Source: Spinellus fusiger (Eukaryota; Mucoromycota; Mucoromycetes; Mucorales; Phycomycetaceae). From it: 64,000 nucleotides of DNA. Position numbers and translations under genes: made by a program. This document shows positions 54,801 to 64,000 of the stretch, piece after piece; the stretch's first letter is position 1; each line of letters opens with the position of its first letter. The notes beneath the pieces were generated by a model. It saw only the letters and a list, made by a program, of their open reading frames with translations. It had not been told where the DNA came from and made no database searches. The DNA lies in contig JALLLS010000109.1 of the NCBI GenBank assembly GCA_025094145.1, positions 1 through 64,000 of the forward strand, given 5' to 3'.

Positions 54801-57800
54801 TCATTTTTATATTTTTAATAATAAACTAGCAGGCACCTTGTCTTTTGTAATAGACCATGATTGCTAGCGTTTCGCACTCATAACTTATAACTCAAACCAA
54901 TACTATCAGAACTGTAATTTTTTATATAGTTTATAGAAACAATGTGTTAAAGCATTGGTATTATGTTTCCGACAACATAATATAAAATACATAGACTCAA
55001 GACTAAAGTATTTCTTTGTAAATAACATTAGCAGTACATCTACCCTCTCTTCCTAGTATTTGTGAGCTTTGAGAAACCAAAAGGACTAACTTTACAAGTG
55101 ATGGGGAGTTTTTTTTTTTTAATATACAAGATTGGATTACCTAATTATATGGTTAAGCAATATCTATGAAGAGAATACTTGACTGTATCTATCAGTATAA
55201 TGTCTTATATAATTTCTGCTCTTTTCATAATTCTTCTTGATGTTTCAATTTATATATAGCAATATTACAGTGGTTACGTAAATTTTCATATGCCTGATCG
55301 GGGGTGTTGAATGGCTATTTGTAGTCTAAACCAATTCTATTGTTCTTTATTCTGCTATCCTTTTTTTGTTTTTTGTTTTTGTTTTTCTACACTTCTTAGT
55401 CTTTTCATTGGCTGTCATAAATATAACCTATATTTCAGGAAAAAAAAAGGGTTCAAAGTAGATACCAAAAAAGGCAAAGCAAAAGATGGAGATATTTGTA
55501 TCTGAGAATAAATATACATCTCACAGTGAATATGTGAATAAATGAATGTGTATGTGTATGTGTATGTGTATGTGTGTTTGTGAATTATCTATATTAATAT
55601 GTTATATAAATACTATAATCATTTTGGTATGTTTGAAGGTTTTGGAAGGCACTGGTATAAGATTATAGATATATTATTAGACTATTTTTTCCTCCATCTT
55701 TTTCTTTTTTTCTTTCTCCCACTATTTTTTGGTAAAATGCCTCAATTTTTTTTAATTTATCCACTGAATGAGGTTCATTATCGCCTCATTATTTCTACAG
55801 TTAAATTCTTTTTCTGAAGGGTGGGTCTGGACATGTCCTTTATATGTACACCTTTTGGTGATACGAATTCATTTTGAGAATTATAACAGTCAGTGACGTC
55901 CAACATATATGTTTAGCCTGCTAAATAAAGCATGAGAACAGTATGGATTATTTAGGTGTTACCATTTTTTAAATATCAACCTTAAACTGTTTTCATAGGA
56001 GATAATTGGGATATTTATCCATGAGCAAAATATATATTTAGATGTATTGATATATCTTACTCTACTTTTTATTTTATTCTGCTTCCATAAATATACTAAT
56101 AGACTATTCTTTTATACTAAATAATTGTGAGGCTATATTAAATAATAATCTGAGTGAATAGTATTATTATTATTTCAATTTCCAAGCAACGTATCAAAAG
56201 AAAGAATAAGATGGAGAAGAAAGAGAAAACAATGATACTGAGTTTTGTGCATGTCCACTACATTTATAATCACTGTGAATACAATTCAACGCAATCTTTC
56301 TTTATACTTACATTATGTCCTGAATGAGATGAGATACAGGCAAATATTCATATTCCTAACGTTGACAGTATAACGAATAAGAAAAATCGGCATAAATTAG
56401 CTGAAACATACTAATCAATTATGAAGGATTAGTTGTTTCTTGAGCAGTCTAAATATTTTTCCATGAGCTTGCCTGATCCAGCACAAGGACTTGGCAATAG
56501 TGGTCTAAATTGTCCAATAGTAGGATAATAAAAGAAGATAAGTAATAAGTACCCCCGCTACTTTTGTGTCATCAAGGAGGATTACTAAACAACACAAAAG
56601 GCATCTCATTATCTAGAAAATTCCATCTGACAGTATACTATGGAGAATAGTCACTCATTGTTCTAATGATCATTAATAAGTTTATTATTGTTATTATTGT
56701 TATTAATAAATAAATAATAGGGTATATTACATCATCACAGTACAGTATATAGCACATAAAAATAATGATAAAGAGTAGGAAAATAGAAACAAAAGGTCAA
56801 TTGTTATGGCTTGAATATCTATGTGTTTATTTGGACAAACAGACAGTAACACAGTTGAGTACTTTGATACGCAACAAATGGAATTCGTAGCTATTAAAAA
56901 AAGTTTTCGATGAGTCAGTCAAGATTCCAAATGATCGGTAACTTGAGGAACTAGTCAACCCGGACTTCCTATTTCAGAACGCCACACATACACAAACACA
57001 AACACACATAACACATAACGATGATTTTAAAAATGATATATAAAAAAAAGAAATGCCGTTAATTTGCAGAGGAATGAATGAATGCATGAATGCATGCATG
57101 AGAATTAAAAACAAATGAATAAAATCAAGAAAAGAGGGACATTGTGCATTCCAACGGACACATACCGAAATCACCAATTTCATGACATCCCGTATTATAT
57201 TTTAACAAATATAACGTACTTTTAAAATAGTAACTATATACCAAAAATAATCATACCAGAATGGAAATTCATTTCTATCTTTTCCAAGTTAAAGAATAAT
57301 TAAAAACAAACATAAGATAGGGAATATTCTTAAGTGCGATTTTAGGACTCCGGGAACCAAGATATTTAATTGGAATAGAGTGTGATGATGGCCCTTTTAT
57401 GATAAATAGGGCATTGGGCCTGTAGGAATAAAGTATTGGACTTCACTTATTTGTCTATTTACCCACCCCCACCCCCAAATATTCTCTAGTCTTTTCATTT
57501 TCTTACTTAGCCACGATAGAGTAGGTATCCAAATCAGATAATACCAAGACGAAAGATAACGCAAGTAGTCTATTATTTTATCAGATAATACGTTTCTTTC
57601 GGCCAAGATTTTATTACTGGACCAATGGAAGTCTGATACTGCCGAGTGAAATGTCCATCATTCATTTATAAATAACTGACAGGTATAGAGACTAGAGTAG
57701 AACAATTACACTTCTATCTTGATCTTGTCCTGTAAAATAAGGAATAAACATGATGTTGGGCTGAAATTAATTTATGAATTGACACAGATCAGCAATTAAA

Positions 57801-58041
57801 GAGAATAGAGTCATTGCTTGGACGAGTCAATGTATTGTCTATACCGTGCACTCTGTATCTCTTTCTTCTGATTTCTTCTTTGCTTAATAAGCACTGACTG
57901 AAATAAGAATATGAAGATAGATATATAAATAAAAGGAGGGACAAAAGCTATCGTATCTTGACATAAAGTGTTGTTCTTGTTTAGCTATTTACAAATCATT
58001 TTGTTTGTTTGTTTGGGTTTTCACTGATAGTCTCCCTTTCA
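51812..58041. other. Intergenic desert, no gene seen
   Basis: AT-rich. Contains a TATGTG repeat (55546-55576), T-rich runs and CA repeats (56980-57010). ORFs such as 54110-54361 (minus, hydrophobic N-terminus) and 53738-53932 (plus) show no domain I can name. No transposon ends were recognised. Confidence 0.4.
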
Positions 58042-58807
58042 TTAATTTAGACTACTAATAAAACTATCAATATTGTACTCTTCTTCGTAGTCTTTGTCAT
58101 CCCATAAGTTCTCTAGATTCTCAAGAACAGCCTTGGCCTTGCCCATGCCATCAGAGGCTGCTGCTGCTGCTTCCTCGGCTTTCTTTTTCTTTTTTCTATT
58201 CTCAGTAGCCTCGCTACTCACACTGAAGAGGTCTAGAATTTGATCTGTGTCCATACTCTGCAGTCCAGAATTCTGCTGATTAACCACTGAATTGGCAATG
58301 TTCAGCTTGAACTTCTGCAGACCCATGATCTTCTCTTCCAGAGTGCCGCGTGTAATGAGACGATACACATTCACAACCTTCTTTTGCCCAATACGATGGG
58401 CTCTGTCCATGGCTTGTAAATCCTTCATTGGATTCCAATCATGCTCAACAAAAATCACTGTATCAGCTCCTGTCAAGTTAAGACCCAGTCCTCCCACATG
58501 CGTTGTCAAGAGCAACACATCAATGGAGGGATCTGCATTGAACTTCTGGACAAGTTCGTGACGTTTGCTGGCATCTACAGAGCCATCCAAGCGTAGATAA
58601 CTCACAGTGGGCATGAGTCTGCGGAAGAGATCGTTCTCTATAATGTCCAACATTGTTTTGAGCTGACAGAAAATAAGAGCACGATGTTGACTAACAGCAC
58701 CAATGGCCATAGCAGCAGGATCAGACTCTGATTCAGTGGTAGTGACGCCAATACCACACTCTCCAAGAAGTTGTCTAAAGAAGAGGAAAAAGGGTGATTG
58801 TTTAACA

Positions 58808-58842
<35 letters not shown>

Positions 58843-61800
58843 GGGTTTGCAGTAACTCTCCTCTAAACCTATGTTCTCGTACCTTAACGCAAGCAGCTTG
58901 GGGGCATTTTGAATGTCATGCAGTGATGTATTGGTGCGTGCCAATTGAGCCTGAACACGATCATAGCTAGGATGTTTATCATTGACCACCAGAAGAGGAT
59001 GGTTACAAAGCTTGCGTAGGTACTGAAGTGCTTGGAAGATATGGGTAGCCGTCTTTCCTCCTCCTCCATTGGTTTTCCCTGCCTCTGTTCCAAGATCCTG
59101 CTCAACCTCATTCTTGGTCTGAGACTTTGCAAATTCTTCATACAGGTTTTTCTAGGACATGGAGGGAGAAATGTTAGCATTGCCCTCACACTGTCTGTTG
59201 AATGGCATCTCCTGCTCACCTGTAAATCACTCAGTTCACAGTAATAGTCTTGGATGATTTTGGGTGGTAGATCGTGCAGTACATCTTCTTTCAAACGACG
59301 CAAAAGGAATGGCAAGACCTGTTTATGCAAGGCTTCAAGCGCCAGCGCACCTGCCTCCTGGTCTTTGGATGAACTTTTGCTGTCTCGACTCGCCAATATA
59401 GGTCGGCCAAACCTTTCATTGAATATCTTCTCAGTTCCTAAAAAGCCTGGCATAAGGAAGTCGAAGAGTGACCATAGTTCCAAGACATTGTTCTACATTG
59501 ACTTAGTTTTTTTATATCTCTCTCCCTTTCCCTCTCTCTCTATTCTCTCTATTCCCTCTCTTTCTATATAAAGTAGAGATTTACCTGTATGGGTGTGCCT
59601 GATAAAATAAGACGATGGTTGGATTTGATGGTTTTAATGGCCTTTGTGATCTTTGTTTTTCCGTTCTTAATGATATGTCCTTCATCAAGAATACAGTAAT
59701 TCCATTGAACATTGGAAAGATCATCAATGTCATTACGAATAATATCATAGGACATGATGATTATATCAAAGTTGTTGAGAGTAGACCGCAATCTAGAAGA
59801 GGATTGTCTTAGTCCTTCCACACACTACTCATTTTTAAATAGATAGATGAGATACCTCTTTCTTTCTGCAGGTCCGCCTGTGTATAAAAGTGGCTTCAGA
59901 TGATCAGAGTAATTTAATACTTCATGGTACCAATGGCCTGTAAGTGTAGGAGGACAAATCACAAGCGATGGACAGGGCACTGAATCCGGGGCTTTGGTGG
60001 CTGCATATTTCTTGGTTCTCAAATAATGATCACTGGTAAGAATACAAATGGACTGAAGTGTCTTGCCCAGCCCCATGTCTACAAAGCAAACAGAACCATA
60101 AAGACATGTTATATGACGCTTCTCTTCTCACCCTTGTATAAAACCTCTTACCATCACATAGAATGCCGTGAAGATGGAACTTATTAAGAAAGGCAAGCCA
60201 GTTGACACCTTCCTGCTGATACTTTCGAAGTTCAGCTTTGATCTTGACAGGGATTTCAAAATTCTCAACTTTGGAGCTATCCAGCAGCTGCGACAGGAAT
60301 CTACGTTCTTCATCACGATGCGAAAGAAGCTCTGCTGACATGCCGGGTGGATCAGGAATACCCGCTTCCAGAGGAACAAGTTTAATCAAGAGAGCAAAGC
60401 AGTTGGTGCATATCAAACGCACAGCATCATCAGTATCACTCATGCAGCCAAGAATAGGCACCACAAGAAAGATGGTGTAGGGTAGGATCTTGGTGTCGAG
60501 CATCTGCACGAGATGATAGACGAGTTCAGACGCACCTTGTCGGTGGTGGACATGAAGTTGGTTGCCGAGTTCTGGCAAGACACAGTCGATGATGATTTGC
60601 ATTGTTTCTGCTGTCATAACATTGGCAATAGTAGCTAAACAACGGGCACTCACTTGGCGAATAACGGCATAGCGTGATTGCAAGGCTGCACAAATGTCAG
60701 GCACAATGCCAATGATCTATACAACACCAATGCATAGACATTAAATCATAAGAAAGACGGTCTATTGTGGTGTAGTGTCTTGTCTTGTATCTTCATTTCT
60801 TTACCTTATCATACAGATCCTGAGACAGACAAGGTATCACAGTACTGATAATGGTGAGTGTGTCGATAAGATCCTGTCCTAGCTGGAAATTACGTCCAAT
60901 CAGTGCATCTGTTTCTGCCACACTGTCAACTCCTGTGGTAGAGTGAAAGACCTGCTTTAGCTTAAACGACATACACTCCCACAGTTTAGGGACAATATCA
61001 AAGACATGACGACCGAATTGATCACACAGTTCTTTCAATGCTGTTTCTGCACCACGCTTCATCAGCTGTGCTTCTTTCTGTTCAGGAGTAGGGACTGCCT
61101 CTTTTGCATTGGCTATAGGCTTGGTAGTCTCCTCTTTTAGAATAGATAATATTCCCAACGTCGTCTGGTTCTCTTCTAATACAGGCGTTTTGGTCGTATC
61201 CGAGCATAAGAATGTACATAGGTTCTTGACAATCTTGTCATTGGGATTGGCACGTTCAAGGGTACGAGCACACAGAGCTACTAAGTCTGCCAAGGTAGCA
61301 GCTGATCTCTGCTGTAACTCACAGTTCTCTTCAAACTAGAGGAAGCATTAGTAAAGATACTTTCATAAGAAAGAAAGAAATATGAAGACTACAATCGCCA
61401 TGGACCTATATTTTTAATCATTAAATTACCTTGATACTATTCATGACACTGCGAATGATTGAGTTTAGCTTGGAAGGAAGTACACCCAACTCAACCACTG
61501 CTCCTGCAGTACTGGCATACACATTGACTTCCACTTTTTGCTTCAATTCTTCATAGTAGCCTAGAGCAGCCACTACACGGCGTTGTCGTTCTTGTAAGAC
61601 TGTCAACGTAGCCGCTCTGCTCTTGCTCTTGGGCAGTCGTTCTAACAGAGCAGTAAAGGCCTCTCCTACGACCCAGCTGGCTGTTTCAATACCAAACAGG
61701 GTTTCATGTTCTGGGGAGGCTTCTCCCAGAACATAGGTGGGCAGCACAGGAATAATTGTGATTGGCAATTGAGCTTCTACAAAGGTGTTCAGAAGCGACT

Positions 61801-64000
61801 GACATTCACTGCGGATACGCTTGAGTTGGTACACCAATTCAAAGTAGAACCCAGTGCTATCAGAGGCAGCATTCTGCAGATTATGGATCATTGCTTGAGA
61901 AAGAACTTTGGGGAAGTTGTGGGTGGTTGCTAGTATTGCATAAGGAGGAGCATGGCTAATGCAATCCGCCTGATAACGTGTTTTCAAAACTGCCTTGGCC
62001 CATTCCTCAATCGCCATGGCTCCCAACTGTCTCTTTAATGCCCATTGAGAAGTAAGCAATGTCAACAGCACCTCCTGGTAAGAGAGTTCCATGGAGTCGT
62101 CTGGCCAAGTGCTCATGGCCATTCCCAGTGCTGAAGTACAAGCAATTCGACATCGCATTACTTTTTCAGTCGTCACCAGCGACAGATCCTGTGCAATCAT
62201 GCCTGCGTCCAGGTTGTGGCCTGTTTCTTCCTCCTCGTCACCACCACTAGTATTCTGGGGCATAGTGGAATTTGAAGCATTGCCTCGAATGCCTTTCTTC
62301 ACAATGGGTTTCTTTGTGGGTTGGTCGTCTTTCATCTGTCCACCCAGTCCAAAGGCCCCTGGTGGTTTGTAAAAGTGGGTAGCTACATCCAAGGGCTGTC
62401 CTATAGGTGTCATGGCAATTTCAAACCAACTACCAAGCCAATTAGCAGTGCCTTGAAGCACAAGTTGCTGATCCACGCGGCCTCCCATTGTCAGGTCTTT
62501 CCACACTTTGAGTGTTTTCTTCAGCACTTCTGGTTTTTCCTCTACCACAAGATTCTGGAATACAAGGCGATACACACGCTCATCCACCCACTCTGAAGAA
62601 GTCCCACACTCGAGAAAGGTCAGCAGTGTATTCAGTACTGCTAGTCGTACGCCTGTGATGGTATGTCGAAAGAACGGGTGGAGTCGAGGCACAAGATCTC
62701 CCAATGAATATTCACTTCTTACAATCTTCATTACACCTGGCTGCTCAAACATCTTGGCGATCAGATCCATCACGGCCCCCGTTGAAGCTGTCAAATCATC
62801 CTTGAGATCCACCAAGCAATCCCACAGGGTAGTAATAACATTGCTCACTCTATCTTGGGTACTCATTCTTACAAATTCAGCAGTGATGGGCAACAGAGTG
62901 GCTGCACTGACAGCACGTACATCATCGTCGTGGTCACGCAAGCCGAGAATCACAGCTCGGGTGGTGCCTTCGACCAATATCTCGACCAAATCTTTTCGTA
63001 CAGCCACAGCGTACTTTAATCCAAGCAGACCGGCATGACGTACTTCCCATATAGATTGTCCATTGAAGATAGGCACCTCTTGAGTAATCAGTTGCAGTAG
63101 TGTTGTGTGGACTTTGGCGACGGACAAGGGCTGCATGGATTGGAGAACAACGCCCAGTGTTTGAGAACAGGTCTCACGCACTGGACATACAACTTGGTCT
63201 GATACGAAATCAGCAAACCGATCCAGTGCAAATACACATAGCAGTCGAATAGCTACATCTTCAAGCCAAGCATCGTGTAATGCACTGTTCTTTTCTGAAG
63301 ACAGGCCTTCTACACACCGTCATGGTAGAAAGTAAAAAAAGATAAAGATAATAAATAAATAAAATGAAGGATGCGTTTTTTCTCTTTTTCTCTTTCTCTT
63401 TTTCTCTTTTTCTCTTTTTCTCTTTTTCCCTTTCTTCTCGTTAGGAGGGCAGGGCAAAGGAACTTACCTATTTTTCCTACACCTACACCATGGACTTTCA
63501 AGATACTGCGGATACCAATGCCTGCACCATGGCGGATTTCCCAAGCAGGATCAAATAGATCCATGCACAGATGCTCACAGACCATTTTAAATGGCCATTC
63601 ATTGGGTGACTCTTGTGTATTGACAGGCATTTTTGCTTCCACAACAAACTTGTTGGATTTTGGCTGGGCTGTTAATTCAAATGCTGATCATGAAAAGAGA
63701 AAGGGTACACCAGAAAGAAAGAAAAGGATATGAGTATGAGTATGAGATGTTCTTTGGTCAAAACTCCTTCTTCTTTTAACCCAAGAGCCAATTCCAAAAT
63801 CCATCTAGTATGTCTCTTGTCACTCACTCTCTTTCTCTTCCTTGACGGGTTTTGGTACTGCAAACTCGGGTTTTCCCTTGAGATCCAACACACGCACCCT
63901 AAGGTCCTATGGGTCAGCATGCATGACTGCAGATTCATTGCCTCTGCCACTGCTGTTGCTCCATGGAGAGTGCCAAGGCAAATCCACTTACTTGTCTTTG
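58042..64000 (-). CDS. mot1: MOT1/BTAF1, TBP-removing Swi2/Snf2 ATPase (3' part; gene continues past the window)
   Basis: Exons on the minus strand: 63992->64000, 63828-63906, 63468-63683, 61430-63306, 60805-61335, 60152-60716, 59856-60078, 59585-59792, 59220-59492, 58883-59151, 58042-58774, all GT-AG. Mot1 uses ATP to strip TBP from DNA. Visible: N-terminal HEAT repeats with WEIRHGAGIGIRSILK, CVFALDRFADFVSDQVV and VRETCSQTLG; the ATPase with LRKYQQEGVNWLAFLNKF, Walker A DMGLGKTLQS, Walker B LDEGHIIKN, RLILSGTPIQ; helicase C-lobe with ILASRD, LRLDGSVDASKRHELVQKFN, LLLTTHVGGLGLNLTGADTV, DWNPMKDLQAMDRAHRIGQK. The C-terminus has a KKKKKA run and the LWDDKDYEEEYNIDSFISSL tail typical of the family. 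The first exons lie beyond 64000. Introns are 44 to about 160 nt. Confidence 0.96.
58809..58842. repeat. (CA)n(GA)n microsatellite in a MOT1 intron
   Basis: Located in the intron between the exons ending at 58883 and starting at 58774. Confidence 0.85.
63378..63436. repeat. CTTTTTCT tandem repeat in a MOT1 intron
   Basis: On the coding strand it is purine-rich (GAGAAAAA units) between the donor at 63467 and the acceptor at 63307. Confidence 0.85.

Noticed and set aside
1..64000. CRISPR arrays, operons, Shine-Dalgarno sites, prophage
   Set aside because: The window is eukaryotic nuclear DNA with spliceosomal introns; the tandem repeats present are micro- and minisatellites without unique spacers.

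Overview
This is a nuclear window from a filamentous early-diverging fungus, most likely Mucoromycota (Mucorales-like); the species cannot be read from it. The evidence is a fungal-type plasma-membrane H+-ATPase, genes split by short GT-AG introns (mostly 44-113 nt), long AT-rich intergenic deserts, a lineage-type 7TM protein, an L1-like LINE and several Tc1/mariner elements.

Layout. 1-9381 is a transposon nest: two Tc1/mariner copies (Tc1-A) in inverted orientation with LINE fragments at their ends, enclosing a 7TM protein gene (2684-4339, minus) and sec66 (5395-6022, minus). 9382-21650 is a repeat-rich desert with coding-like islands but no secure gene. 21650-25738 holds pma1 behind a long polypyrimidine leader. 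28376-29829 has a hairpin repeat and a small element with 16-bp terminal inverted repeats carrying a Fanzor/TnpB-like nuclease remnant. 31110-37517 is a compact gene block: a DUF2039 zinc protein, ost3, rpc19, a tubby-like protein and a POLE3/Dpb4 histone-fold gene. 37896-45580 is a second nest: an old Tc1 relic (Tc1-C) split by a younger Tc1 (Tc1-B), which has a LINE at each end. 45600-49900 is a desert. 49922-51811 is a G-protein alpha gene with an intron of AAC/AAT repeats and an apparent one-base frame break. 51812-58041 is a desert. 58042-64000 is the 3' part of MOT1/BTAF1 (minus), running off the window.

The most striking signal is the relation between the LINE and the Tc1 elements. At three junctions the LINE 3' end (...CTTTGAA) is joined to CTGTA or CTATA, and the target-site duplications (14-17 bp) consist of the last three bases of a Tc1 terminus, the TA, and 9-12 bp of flank. 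Two Tc1 subfamilies with different inner terminal repeats are hit at the same place, and Tc1-B carries a LINE at both ends. A fourth LINE fragment abuts another Tc1 end in the same way. This suggests a retrotransposon whose endonuclease nicks TACAG^TG at Tc1 ends. The TSD pairs in the second nest are swapped, which implies a later inversion between the two opposed LINE 3' ends; undoing it restores an uninterrupted Tc1-C reading frame across the empty site.

The host genes cover the secretory pathway (Sec66 in ER translocation, Ost3 in N-glycosylation), transcription (Rpc19 of Pol I/III, Mot1 acting on TBP), DNA replication/chromatin (POLE3), and membrane energetics and signalling (Pma1, G-alpha, a 7TM protein). 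They look like independent housekeeping genes, not a pathway cluster.
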